From NCBI GenBank assembly GCA_026120185.1, contig JANUWF010001272.1, positions 1,736,001-1,800,000 on the forward strand: a stretch of 64,000 nt of DNA. Reading direction: 5' to 3'. Both the position numbers and the translations under genes were made by a program. Positions 20,716 through 33,828 of this stretch are shown in pieces; the stretch's first letter is position 1, and each line of letters opens with the position of its first letter. The notes under the pieces are model-generated. The model made no database searches. It had not been told where the DNA came from and worked only from the letters and a program-made list of their open reading frames with translations. This DNA comes from Voacanga thouarsii (taxonomy: Eukaryota; Streptophyta; Magnoliopsida; Gentianales; Apocynaceae).

Positions 20716-22560
20716 GTTTTGAAGCTTTCAATAACTTCACTAGCTTCTAAAAACAACACCAATATTTTCCTATACTTATTACAATTTAATACCATTAATT
20801 TAGGAATAGTAATATTTTATTATTACAAGTTGTAAAAAATGTATTAGATATTTATTAATCGTTAGTCAATGATGGTATTGACTAACATAATTTAATTTTT
20901 TAATAAAATATCTATTTTGTCTATATTAATTATCTTTTTTTATTCTATAGAATCTCAAATTTAATTATTTTATGCTGATTTTGCAGCTTTTACTCTATCA
21001 ATTATTATCCCATCAACTCCTCCACCTATGTTCGAGTTTCATACCAAATTTTTGGCAATACAATCAATTGATTTGTAAGTTTATGAATTAAAAAATTAAT
21101 ATTATTAATATAAAAATTAATTTTGTCTATTTTACGAAGTTTAAGGGGTCATATTTTCAATAATAATTATAATTAAACCTAATATTTCATAGAAAAAGAA
21201 ATTTTTATGTGGTTATATTCGGAAAATATTGTACTACTAATTTTTTTTCCCTTCATGATAAAAAGGAAGAAAGAAGAAAAAATGATTAGCACGAACTTAC
21301 ATTCGAGTACATCATGACTTTTGTTGTTTTAATCCTCATGACGTTTCTTTAAAAAATAACAAAAAATAAAATGAGCCTATTGAGAGTTTTTAAATTAAAA
21401 TAATAACTTTTTAATTAAAAATAAATGTATAACTTTTATTTATTTTTAAAATTATAGAGGCAATTTCACAAATAAATATTATTTGTTTGTATTATGGTGA
21501 GATCATAAAATTAGGATCTGAAAGTCAAAATCTTATAATTAATATTGGCAAAACAAACATTTTATTGTAAAAGTAACTTCCATTAGTCAATACTATTATT
21601 AAGTAACGGTCATTAGGCCTCTAGTACCGTTTTTACAACTTGTGGTACTAAAGTGCCACTATTGACAACTTAAATTGTTATAAACTCTATTTTCCTTAAA
21701 GTTTTCAGTATTCATGATGTCTTACTTATTTCAAATCTTCCACGATTTCAGAGGAAACTGGAGGGGATAGAGTATAGATGACATTTCCATTTCAATCTTG
21801 AATTAGGACATCAGGACAACAACCGAACCAATAGAAAAAGTCGAAAGGAATATTAGCTCTATAATTGATCTATCCTTCTCAATAGACAAGCTATCTTGTA
21901 GCATCATGGTGTCACAAATGCACAAAAAATTCCCCTATATTTGTAGTTTCCACACGGAAGGAAAGCCTATTTGGAATGGCTTATTCCAAACTTCATATCT
22001 TCCATCCCATTCTGCCTGGAAATAGACATAGAGATGATGCAACCTTCAACAAAAGATTTTAGTGGTGATATGCCCATTTCTAGCCTTAGTTCAACATCTA
22101 AGCATATAGTACTCATTTCTTTGTTTTACCGTGTGTCGGCATCAGTCTCCACAAAAACAAAACAAAATAAGTGCCCGAGGAATACGATGAGGGCTTGTAC
22201 AATTTGTGCACCCAAACCAGCACTGACTCCTCACTGGATTGGTCACACTTTGGTCATTTTTTCCACTATTTTTTCACCAACTTTCTAAATAAACTCTCCT
22301 TCATCAAATCTGTACAAAATATGGTAAAGTGGTAGGAATGATAAGCCATGTATACTCGAAATCAAAACAAATACAACACAAATTACTAAAAAATTGACAA
22401 AGTTAAGCCCTATCAACTTCCCAACACTTAAACATTTACTTTTCCTCAACTATAAAAGACATTAACAATCAAGATTCATCAACAGTCATACCAAAATGTA
22501 ACCAACATAGTAAAGGGATTACCATCCATTCCACTAAAGAAATTGGCGTGACACTTATAC
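20716..22560. other. Unrecognised AT-rich sequence
   Basis: No convincing gene, terminal repeat or known element was found on either strand. The longest plus-strand open frame (21971-22288, 105 codons) shows no recognisable domain and no codon signal I trust. It could be a decayed element. Confidence 0.4.
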
Positions 22561-23244
22561 TGTAATATCCCTCACTTTTTGTACTTTAATTAACTACTAT
22601 TATGTATAGGATAAGAATTTGCATAAAGGACTAGAATAAAATTTGATCAGTACAATGAGACGAACATTTTGGTATAATTTAAGTTTTAGGGATACTGTTG
22701 TAATTTTGACCATGAATAGAGAAAAATTGAGAAAGAATTTGAAAATTCTGACTCTCACCATTGAGTTCAGCAAAATACACAGATTCTATTGGTGGAATAA
22801 ATTTTTTTCCTAATTGGAATACATACTTACCCGAATTATACTTTATTCTAGAGAAAGATAGTGAATATGGTCAAAAGAGGACAAGTGGCACTTTGAGATT
22901 GGCTATTGAAAATAAGTGTCATTTTGTAATTGGGTTGAAGATGCTCAGTTTTTTCATATGATTGGTTGTATGAAATTGAATGGTATTTTATAAGCAAATT
23001 ATAAACTTATTCAACAAGATTTTACAAGCTTCTTCAATAATCATTTTACAAACTAACAAAACAATTAACCATGTTTTATCATGTGATTGGTTGTATAAAT
23101 AAGATGGATTTTTATGAGTATTTCATAAGCTTTGATAAAACGATTTTCTGCAAACTTTCTCAAGAAGCATTCGACCAACCACTAAGAGTTAACCAAATCA
23201 GCTTGGACCATTGATGAGCTATTTGACAGCATGATCAAATTTGC

Positions 23245-23253
23245 ATATATAAG
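23245..23253 (+). promoter_or_regulatory. LTR TATA box
   Basis: ATATATAAG is followed about 90 bp later by a (GA)n tract (23341-23383). The (GA)n tract would lie in the transcribed leader. Confidence 0.45.
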
Positions 23254-23335
23254 AAGAAGAGTGGTGGTGGAAGGCTACTTTTACTGGACTAAAAACCGGT
23301 AGTAACAAGAAGAAAAGAGAAAGAAAGAGAAAAAA

Positions 23336-23340
<5 letters not shown>

Positions 23341-23383
<43 letters not shown>
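23341..23383 (+). repeat. (GA)n microsatellite in LTR leader
   Basis: A pure GA run of 43 bp lies downstream of the TATA box. Similar GA tracts occur in other LTRs of the window (44192-44248 and 62919-62962). Confidence 0.9.
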
Positions 23384-23384
<1 letters not shown>

Positions 23385-24665
23385 CATTTTCAAAAGAGAG
23401 AGAAAACACTTGGAGCTGTTCAAGCTTGGAGAATTCAATACACAAGGTAAAAAGCTTAACTTTTGAAATTAAAATTGTTAAGTAAATTATACTGATTGTT
23501 TTGATATGGATTTTTTTTATTGGAAATTCACGTGAATTTTGAAATATGCTTGAAGAATAATCATGTTTGAGGGCTGTTTGTGTGTGTCGTGTGTGGTGGT
23601 AAACTTGGGAGGATATGTGTTGTGTTTATGTGTGGTTGAAGGTATTTTGAAGGTGTTTTGAAGGGTTGTTCATGGCTGCAAAAATAAAAGAAGGAGATAA
23701 ATTAGAACATGGTTTAATGGTTGAGAAAATAGAGGATTTATTCTATGTTCTTCTAGTTGTTGTTTCTGTTGTGATATTGCTTCTTTGTCAATGAATGGGA
23801 CTAAAGAGATTTATGAGATGCTTAGATGATGAATAAGATGTTAGAAGGATTAAATGGTATATATGTTATATAGAGAAGTGAAGAGAATGGATTATGTAGA
23901 AAAATGGAACAAAGGCTGAAATTTTGTTTCCTTTAATTCAACCAGATCTGAAGAATCTATAAACTGAACGAAATGGCTTGTTCTTCTGCAACTCAATGAC
24001 ATGGAATTCATAGCTAAATGTTTTAGGATCATTTTGAGGCCAATTTGAAATTATTTGGATTTGTAGATAAGAAGTTATGACATAAATACTAAAGGGTGCC
24101 TGTTCAGTGACGGGATTAAAGTGCTGAGATGTCATTAGCAACCGAATGATACGGAATGGAAAATTGGTATTCTATGAATTGGACATTATAAAGGAATGTC
24201 TTGGGGATATTTTGGAACTAATTTTACATTAATTAGACTTGTAAATCAAAATTTATGGAATAAAAAAAATCAAGTATGACAAGAATGAGAAAATGCAGAA
24301 TTGGTGGTGAAGAATAATTTCATATGTTAATCCCATGTGTGTGTTATTTGATGTATGAAGAATCAAGGTAGTACTTGAAAGATTTCTGAACATGATTGAG
24401 GAAAGAGATAATAAAATAGACTTGAATTATTTCAAAGGAATATATCTTGTTTATAGCATGAGATAGAGTAATAGGAATTAAGTAATTTCCTTAATGATGT
24501 ATCTTTAGTAAAATGCATTAGTTGTGAACTTCTAGAATACTAAGAGAAATATAGAATGATGTTCGCTATAGGTTATTCATCCTAAAGGCTTTGTGAAAGC
24601 TTAGAAGCAATATTTATATTATCACATCGAGCTAGGACATAAGGTGAGTCCCTCTGGTTTACAAA

Positions 24666-25816
24666 TAATAGGAATCGCCCCAGGCCTAAAGTTCAGTCCA
24701 AAAAAGGGAGTAGGATGATTAAGCCACAACTCATGGTTCCTTGGGTAATGACAATCTTCAAGAGAATTCAAGGAGGTTATCAAGCCAACAAAGTCAACAA
24801 ACTAAAGACTAAGAGATATGTGAAGAAATGGATGGTGAAAGAAAGCACAAATGGAGTACAAAGAAGGCAACAATCCTTGTGGAATGACAAACAATCACAT
24901 AACCAATGATTGAACAACAAGGGAGATTATGATGGAATGCAATCTAAGAAAGATTTAAAAGAAAATAAACTTGACTTTAAGATTATTTGGAAGATCAAGG
25001 AAACAACCAAGATAATGTTGAGGTCAAGAATAGGGTTTAGGTTGCAAAATATCAAGGAAACCGACGAGGAAATGGTGTTGTGCGAGAGAGTGCCAAGGGG
25101 TGCGGCTCGACTTGTTACTGCTGAGAAAACCATGGGATACCAGAGTTGAAACAACACCGATTTAACCACACAAATCGGCACTAGCTCATGTCGGGACTAG
25201 CCCTAATTTTTGCTATTTTCCATATTTTTAGTTTAATTTCTTTCTTTTTAATTTTGACGACTTTTATTATGTTTTTACTTATTTTAAGGCATGTAATAGG
25301 GCCTCAATACTTGTGTTAGGGCCACCTAAATCCCTGATTAGCTTACTACTTAGTTAGGGTATTGGGGGACTATAAATACCCCATTAGAGCTTTATAAATA
25401 TAACTTTAGATATTTTAAGAAATTAGATTTGTTCTCTTTAGAGAGAGTTTTTGAGGGTGATCCTCTTTGGTGATTCCCATATTCATCAAGACCAAATCAA
25501 AAGGCCTAGTCTCACCTTTGACCCTATCTATAAACTTCAAGGGATAATCTTCAACTTCTACTCTTAATTGGGTCTTAGGATTTCATCCATTCTAGGGTTC
25601 TTTTTGGCTCAAGTTAGGGTGCCTTCAAATTTATATCCTTAGTGTTCTAATCTATTGATAGATTAGGGTGTTTAGGTGTCTTTGAAGTAGGCTAGATTCA
25701 CATTATCACAATAATGTTAATTTACCTTGTATTTTAGTGTTCTTGTATGTGAGTTTGGCAGGGTCGTTGTTTTTAAGTTTAATCCATAAGTTTTGGTGTT
25801 TCCCAAGATCATAACA
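24666..25816 (+). repeat. 5' LTR of the pol-less Ty3 element (1151 bp)
   Basis: It aligns from end to end with 42737-43843 plus 45615-45693. Its ends are TAATAGG (mutated TG) and CATAACA. It contains a GC-rich block with a GGCACTAGCT-like box near 25175 and a TATA box at 25371. The short open frames inside are not genes. Confidence 0.82.
25371..25378 (+). promoter_or_regulatory. LTR TATA box
   Basis: TATAAATA is conserved at the same LTR position in the 3' copy (43493-43500). Confidence 0.55.
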
Positions 25817-25818
25817 AA

Positions 25819-25830
25819 TAGTATCAGAGC
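25819..25830 (+). promoter_or_regulatory. Primer-binding site, initiator tRNA-Met
   Basis: TAGTATCAGAGC lies two bases after the LTR end, one mismatch from the canonical TGGTATCAGAGC. Confidence 0.75.
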
Positions 25831-26972
25831 TTACATTGTATTAATTCTAATAAACTAACTTTCTTTGGGCTAAAGTACAATCTTCTTCAAGATTTGTTAA
25901 AATTTTTTCAATTTTCATCACTTTTTCTTGCGTTTTTGAATGCTTAGGACTCAAGATTATGCCATGCACTTGATGCTACATTGATGCGATATATTGGTAT
26001 GATGTTTGAGGAATATTTGGCATGGAAAATTGTTTATTTGAAGCTTATATTGACACAAATCTCTTATTCCTGTAACTATATTTTTCAATTTTTGTGAGTT
26101 GAAAATTCAAATTTTTGGTTTGGGTTTGTTGAGAATTTGAGCCTACATGACATGTTGATGTTTGTTGAGAATTTACCAAGCAAAGTTAAGCTATAGGATT
26201 GCACTTAAGGTGTTTGATATGTTGCCCCAATGATTTGTGATTGCTCATACTTGACTACCAAAGCTTCCATTCATGAAGTATGATGATTAATTTATTTATG
26301 TGAAGTTAATTGAGGTAGTAGTTGGGCATACTAAGAGTTTAATATAAGTTTGTGTGTTGACTCACAACTTGCACATCAAATGTTGATGACATATCATATG
26401 CTTGTATTTGCTTACATAAGTTTTACCAAACTTTCATCCTTGCAACAAAACTTTTTTGTTGCTACTTGAAAATTAGTCTTGCTTAGAAATAGCCATTAGC
26501 TTGGAACATATCTATTGCTCTTGATTCCTACTACTAGCCTTTAAATTTTGAAGAGTTCTTGTGCTGTCTTTATCTTGTATGAATTGTGATTGTTGAATTT
26601 GTTTTCTTATGGTTGTGGTGACAACTCATTATCTTGAATTCCTTGATTCCATGAAATTTTCTTGTTGCATACCATGTGTCTGATGAAATGCCTAAGTGAC
26701 TTTACATTTTTTGTTTGAGTTCTTAGCTTGCATTAGATTTTCATATCATAACTCTTGAGGTTGGTAGAATGAAGTCCTATTGTGCAAATCTCTTGAGCTA
26801 CTTGAGTTATGAATAGTTGTTGATCATTTTTCTTTTTAGAGTCCTTACTCCTGTAGTCTTATAAATTGTTTCCTTGTGGAGTTGCCTAGTAGATATCATA
26901 ATTTCATTTTGCTTGAAGAATCTCTAAGTTTGTGTGGCCATTCCTTTTGAATCAGTTATTAATCATTATCTA
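25831..26972 (+). other. Leader of the pol-less Ty3 element, first part
   Basis: No gene is seen. The leader continues at 33353-33828 after a nested solo LTR, giving a total of about 1.6 kb before the gag start codon. Confidence 0.55.
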
Positions 26973-29900
26973 TGTGAAACCCCAGTTGAAACCAACCTTA
27001 GAGAAAGGGGGTTGGGATGCATATCATATTTTCTTGCATGCATAATTATATTTTTATATGGTTTTATGTGTTTTAGATATGTGATTTATAGCTTAGAAGG
27101 TTTAATTGTATTTATTGAGTAAGAAGGGCAAAATGGTAATTTTTCCTTGAGAGGTGAAAATAGGGAGATAGCTTGAGGTTCAAATAGGAAAAATATTTGG
27201 GAAAAGAAATAAGAACAAGAGTTGTTGTGGCTTAGTGGTTAGAGTTTTAGAATTAATTATTGAGGTATTGGGTTCAAATTCTATCATTGGAGTTTATCAT
27301 GATTAAATTTTTATTTTTGTTTGGGAAGGCTATATTTCGGCCTTGTATGCTTTAGGGAAGAGTAGGGGTGTTGCCCTAGGGGAGACATGATAGGAATGTC
27401 CCAATCCTACTCTTATGCCCTACAAAAGCTTCTATGGGATTCATACCCTTTTTAATCTCTAGCTTTCCTTAATTCTTAGACAACTAGGTTGTTTGATTTA
27501 TTCAAGCCAATTTTATTCCAGAAAAATTCCAGCAAAGTGTTGTGGCTTTGAAGGTTTCAAAAATGTCCATATGAGTCATCTTGTTGGCCGAAAATGAAGA
27601 GGAGTTTTGGAAGGTTCCCAAGAGAATTAATCTCCATAGTTGAACCTTCAAAACTCGAACCTAGCTGTGATCATTTTCTTCATGTTGTAAACTGAAAATT
27701 TTCCAGCTTCTTGTTCAGTCCATGTGAAACCCCAGTTAAAACCAACCTTAGAGTAAGGGGGTTGGGATGCATATCATATTTTATTGCATTTTAAAACATA
27801 TTTTTATATGATTTTATGTGCATTGAATTTGTGTTTTATAGTCTAGAGGGCTTGATTATGATTATTGAGTGAGAATGGGAAAATGGTAATTTTTGCTTGA
27901 GGTGGAAAGAGGGAGATAGCTTGAGGATTGAATAGGAAAATATTTTTAGGGGGAAAATAAGAATAAGAGTTGTTGTGGTTTAGTGGTTGGAGCTTTGGAA
28001 TTAATTCTTGAGGTCTTGGGTTCAAATTCCATCATAGGAGCTTTAGCTTGGTTAAATTTTATTCTTGCTTGGGAAGTATCATTTTCAGCCTTATGTGTTG
28101 GGAATAGGGTAGAGATGTTGTCCTAAGAGAGACATGATAGGAATATCCAAATTCTACTCCTTTCCTTTACACAAAATTCCTAAGGGGAATTCATTTCCTC
28201 TTGATCCCTAATTTTTCCTATTTCTCAACTCATTAGTTTGATCAAATTGTTCTAGCCATTTTCTTTCCAAAAATTCCAGCAAGGTGCTGTGGCTTTGAAG
28301 GTTCAAAATGTCTTAGTAAAAGACATCTTATGGACCATAGCAATGGAAAAGGGGAAGGATTTCAAGTGAATTAAATTCCTCTAGTGAACTTTCTAAAAAT
28401 TCCCTCTAGCTATGTTCATCTTCCTTCTTGGAATGAACTGAAAATTTCCAACTTCTTGTGCCTTCAAGGTGTCAAAATTCTTAGCCATTATTCCCTCCCA
28501 AATGCTGAAAGAAAATGGCCTTGTGGATCAGCTTGCAACCTGAATTTTTCTGGCCATTTTCGGACTGCACAAAGGTGGTGCAAAACCAGGAAAATTCCTG
28601 GGCAAATTCGCAGCTTTAGAGGTCCAAAACCAAGCTGTTTTCTTTCAGTTTTTGCTCAGCACCTTAGCCACATTTTCCTCCCTAAAGAAGGCTGGAAACC
28701 AGCCTTGAAAGACCCCTGAAACCTCCTTCAAACTCCCTGTAAACCGACTGGAAAAGGGCAACCGAAAACTGCCCAGAAAATTCCAGCAAGCAGTGAAATC
28801 CTGTGCATAAATTTTCCAGCCTTCTTTCCTAATTCATCCCTAGCCGAAACTCCATCCTTCTTCTACACACATCACCCTTAAACCTTCAGTAACTGAACTC
28901 CATTATCCTCCTCAAGCTTCTGCATGAAAATCCAGTCATGGCTGCCTAAAAGATTTCCAAAAAAAAAATCTGCAATCATGCATTGATTTGGATACCAAAA
29001 TTCCAGCCACCATGATTTAACAACTTTCCATAAAATATACCTCAAACAACCAGACATTCTCTTCACTATTACACTCATTATTTTCGGCCACCCTTAGCCT
29101 CCCTCAACCAGCATTCCTCTAGCTGAAACACTGCCCAACAATTTGGCTATGGAAGACTTCCAAAAGCTCTCCAATAATCAAAGATATTCTTGAATATTTA
29201 GTTTCCAAATTTGCATTGATTTGGATACCAAAATTCCAGTGTGGCATTCTGACCATTGTATGGTTATGGGGCGCAACGTGTGGTAACCTATGATCATTTC
29301 TTTTGAGTGGTTGATTTTATTATGCACTTGTATGGTTTCAAAAAGAGGAAAATACCATTCTTGCTTTTGACTAATATTTATTGCTTGCCAATATTTCTCT
29401 TATAAAGATTTCACACTTTGCATCCACGAACTGTTTTCACTGAACACTCAAAGCATACACGGACTTACTGATATTTCTGTCTCATCACCTTTTTACCATG
29501 ATTTCTGGTCGATTCTACTGTGGGGATGAGTAGCTAGTGTTATCTGCCTTGAAAGAGAATGTTGTCATTTATTTATTTATTTATTTATTTTATTATTACT
29601 TTGGAGAGTTGAGAGTGGATAATTTTATTTATGGATTTATTCTTGAGATGTAATAAATTTTAAGTTAAAGTATTATTTTTATTCTGCTATTTTATTCGTA
29701 TAACCTAGTTATAAAGACCCCTTGTCCTTTGGACGGGGCAACATCCCTGGCCTTGGCGGGTCTAGGTAGTGAGGTGTTATAGTCCAAGTGTAAAAAATTT
29801 CAGCCATCTTTTCCTCCCAAATGCTGCTAGAAAAATGGCCATTTCACTTAGCTTGAAGATTGAAAATCATAGACAAAATCGAGCTGCACATAAACTGTGC

Positions 29901-32900
29901 AAACCAGAAAATTTTCTAGACAACTTTCGCAGCATTGGTGAGCCTAAACCAAGCTGTTTCTTCCAGTTTTTCACCCAGCATCTTAGCCACATTTTTCCTC
30001 CATAAAGAAGGCTGGAAACCAGCCTTGAAAGACCTCTTAATATCCCTTCAAATCTTCTGTAAGCTGACTGGAAAAATGGCAGAAAAATCTGCCCAGGAAT
30101 TCCAGCAAACTTGCAAAAAAGCTAAACAAAATTTTCTAGCTTTGTTTCTTTTTCAGGCATGTCCGAAACCTCCACCATTTTTCTGTACAAACTCCCCTTA
30201 AACAGCCATGAACTCAGCTTCATCATCTTCCCCAGCATTCTGCTCGAAAACTAGTCCATGGCTGCTCCTAAAATATCTCCATCAATTACTCCAATCAAGC
30301 CATTGATTAAAGACAAAAATTCCAGCAAATATATTTAGTAAACTACCATAAATCATTCCTCAAACAACCAGAATTCCCTTCACCATTGTGCACCATATTT
30401 TCGGCCACCATTAAGCTCCTTCAAACAACTTTCATTCTAGCAAAAGTCACAGACAAACAACCGGCCATTGGAGCTTCCAAAAGCTCTCCATTGACTAAGA
30501 TCTTCTTACCATATTTTGTTTCCAAAATTGATTTCCTAAAATATTCTTTTTAGATTTCAAACAACCCGCTTTCATTTTCCTCTCAAACCAAAAAATTCAA
30601 TTGCCAAAACCCCTCAAACAATTCGGCCACCCTAATCCCACAAAATTTTGGTCAGCTCTCCCTCAATCGTCTCTATTCTCTTTAACCTTCAAGAACACCT
30701 ACAAGCATTCCCACGCCTAAGACCACTCCAAACCTTTCCAATCTTCTCCAAAAACTCCAGATCACATCTACTTAACCCCTTGAAACCACTTCTACAATTT
30801 TTAACATTAAATACCGAAATCAAAATCCCTCTTTTGGATTGAAAAACTAGTATTTTCGTGAAGGCTCTAGAACACCTTCAAGGTGAGCATGATCAATCAT
30901 CTCCATCTTCACTCATCTTCAACTTCTAATGAATACACACACACACACACACACATACACACTAATGGACTCTCTTTTCCTCTTTCTCTCTCTTGGTCGA
31001 ATGCTCTCTCTCTCTCTCTCTTGGCTGAATGGTTACTTTAACTATGGCCATATTTTCTTCTTCTCTCTTGTCAGATCAAGTCTCCTAGCGAGAGGATTCT
31101 CTAGATATGTTCCCAATGTAGTCATCATTCAAGTAAGTTTCTTCCACCTTCTCTTTAAATTCTAGATTCATGTCTCTAGGATGTTATTGGAAGAAGATGG
31201 ATTGTGATGGAGTTGAGATTAAAGCATGAATAAATGTGTGCATATGATGGAGATGGGATTAATGCATGAGTTGATTGCCTTAGTTGAATTTTATGATTTT
31301 TAGGGTTTTGTTGCATGCTCTCCATGTCGTGGGTGGTATATGTGATCAAGCATATTAGAGATTATGTCACCTTTGGTGAATAGGGTTTATATTCATGTAT
31401 AATTGTTAAGGCCATGAATATGTTTATATTAGTAGAGTTTGGATCATGCCTTGGTAAATTTAGATCTATGCCTTTATTCATGACTTGGATGATTGATGAA
31501 TTGGTGTGGAGTGTATATTCATGATTATGGTTAGCGATAGAAAATTATGATTATGACCTTATTGTCCCTAAGCTAATTTTATCAATAAAATGATTATTGC
31601 TATATTTTCTTCTAGTAAATTTCGAAAAGAAACCCTAGGAAAATGAGGATTTGGTCTCTTATATAAATGGTGATATTTTAGTCAAATAAATGATAGCTTT
31701 TATTAAAAAAAAATAACATATATAGATTTTATATAAAATAAAATATATGGAAAATAATAATAAAGTCTTTTATATAAATAATCATAACAAGTAAAATATT
31801 AATTTTGTAAGTCTTATATACATAGATGCTATTAAAATTTATTTATTGTCTTTTAATCAAAACCTATTAAAATTTACTTATTATCTTTCAATCGAAACCA
31901 CTAAAATTTACTTACAACTAGTTTTAGTTACCAATTATTGTCTAACAATTAATTATTAATAGATTATTATTTTTCATAATACCACATAGGACCCTTCATC
32001 AAATACACTCTAATTTATTTATAGCAAGATTTAAACCTTCAACTTATCAGTACATATTTTCCAAAACCCTAATTATTTTAATATCAAACTAGACTTATCT
32101 TATGAACCATTTATTTATTATCTAGCCTTAAAGCTTAGAACACTAGGATCATGGTTGTAGTAAATTGAGCTAGTTTTATTTGTGAAAGCGAATTTTGGCT
32201 CGAGTTTAATTATGGCTCATGTTTAACCTAGGCGGGATTAGGTCAGCTGTTGGAGATCTTTATTCTGAGCAAGGATCAGGTAAGCTCCTGCATAAAACCT
32301 GTTTGATGCAAAATGATTACCATGGCAAGCCAAATGTAGAGTGCGTGGACACTTACTTCTGTAAAGGCAATTGAGGATTATCTCATTTCTTATTTCAGAT
32401 AAACAACTTATTTGAAAATCAAGGGGCAATTTTACTCAAACCCTAAAGCTCTTTCTAAAACCATTTTTGCCCCAAACTTTGAAAATCCTTAATTGCCATT
32501 TTCAAGTGGAACTATGTTCTATTCATTTTTCCCAAGTGGGATAAATTACGTTGATTACTCAATAAGGGTGGGCTGCTAGGACTAGTCTTTAAAGGGTTAG
32601 GATAAGTCTCTCAGTAGATGGCCACCTCTGAGGGGTGAGTCTTTCCCAGATAAGATGTCAATTCAATAGGTCGTGCCGGTTTGATCTAGAGGTTTTTAGT
32701 CAAGTGGATTGTGTGTTGCCGGAATGGACAACTGGTTTTGTTTGGGTATAGAGAAGGAGGAGTATCTTACTCGGTAGGCCGATCACCTACTGTTTGTCAG
32801 TCTGCACAAAGTGTGGCATTCTGACCGTTGTATGGTTATGGGGCCCAACGTGTGGTAACCTATGACCACCTTTTTGAGTGGTTGATTTTATTGAACATGT

Positions 32901-33347
32901 ATGGTTGGAAAAGCCAAAACACCACTCTTGATTTTGACTATTGTATATTGCTTGCCAGTATTTCACTTATGAAGATTTTACACTTTGCATTCACGAACTA
33001 TTTTCACTGGACACTCAAAGCACACACGGACTTACTGAGATTTTTATCTCATCATCCTTTTTATCATAATTTCAGGTCGATCCTGCTGTGGGGATGAGTA
33101 GCTAGTGTTTTTTGCCTTGGAAGAGATTTTTCTATCTATTTTTATGTAATGCTTTTGGGAGCTGAGAGTGAATAAATTTTTTTTTATTCTGGATTTGTTT
33201 TGAATTCTTGGATTGTAAGAAGTTTTGAGTTTAAAGTATTGATTTTATTCTATTATTTTGATTGTGTGACCTAGTTATAAAGACCCTTTATCCTTTGAAC
33301 GAGGCGACATCCCCGGCCATGTTAGGCCTAGGTAGTGAGGTGTTACA
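26973..33347 (+). mobile_element. Solo LTR of a 4.3-kb Ty3 LTR family
   Basis: The target duplication ATCTA is present at 26968-26972 and 33348-33352. It starts TGTGAAACCCCAG and ends GAGGTGTTACA. Removing the nested copy at 27723-29781 and one GTCCA leaves about 4.31 kb. The right end carries 'ataaagaccc' and 'gcgacatccc' motifs matching the LTR end before the primer site at 47243, which fixes plus-strand orientation. It contains CA (30934-30957) and TC (31003-31020) microsatellites and no coding domain. Confidence 0.8.
27723..29781 (+). mobile_element. Second solo LTR of the same family, self-nested and internally deleted
   Basis: The target duplication GTCCA is present at 27718-27722 and 29782-29786. 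It starts TGTGAAACCCCAG like its host and ends GAGGTGTTATA. It aligns with the host at both ends, but a joint near 29241 skips about 2.2 kb of LTR interior, leaving 2059 bp. Confidence 0.8.
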
Positions 33348-33352
33348 ATCTA

Positions 33353-33828
33353 CCCTTGAATCTTATCACAAACTAGCTTGTATACTTGTTCAAAATCCTA
33401 TCTCCTAGGATAATTGTTTATTTAAACTCCTTAAGGTTTTTGCTTAGTAGTTGTCACTTAATTTTCTTCTTGAACATCCTTAAGTTTTGTGGCATCTTAC
33501 ACTCGAAAAGTATTACTAGAATTGATTCATCTAGTATCCCCTACCAAGTGTTTGATTAATTACCTTTAAGAAACATTTCTTTTTTATCCCTTAGAATTTA
33601 GTTAACTTGATTAGTAGAATTAAATTCTTTGATGTGGAAATAGAGAGTTAGGAAGAACATGAGTGAGAAATTGAGAGATTAAAAAAAGCAAGAGGATGAG
33701 CACATTGTTGAAAAGCAAAGAAGAGTGAAAACATGAGTGAAAGTGACCACTAAAAAAACGACTGTAAATACACCAGGGAGTGAAGTGTGAACTTTATCGT
33801 GTGTTTCCTACTTAATTTTTGCAGGTAT
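33353..33828 (+). other. Leader of the pol-less Ty3 element, second part
   Basis: Non-coding. It ends 'tttttgcaggtat' just before a solo LTR insertion. The same sequence continues at 37333 into the gag start, so the two flanks are contiguous once the insertion is removed. Confidence 0.55.

Noticed and set aside
28384..28719. 111-codon open frame as a possible host gene
   Set aside because: It lies inside a solo LTR, has a paralogue with different frame breaks near 29769-30200, and shows no domain.
26973..33347. Complete element with two LTRs in minus orientation
   Set aside because: The GTCCA duplicate around 27723-29781 and the match of its right end to the LTR end before the primer site at 47243 show a plus-strand solo LTR with a nested sister LTR.
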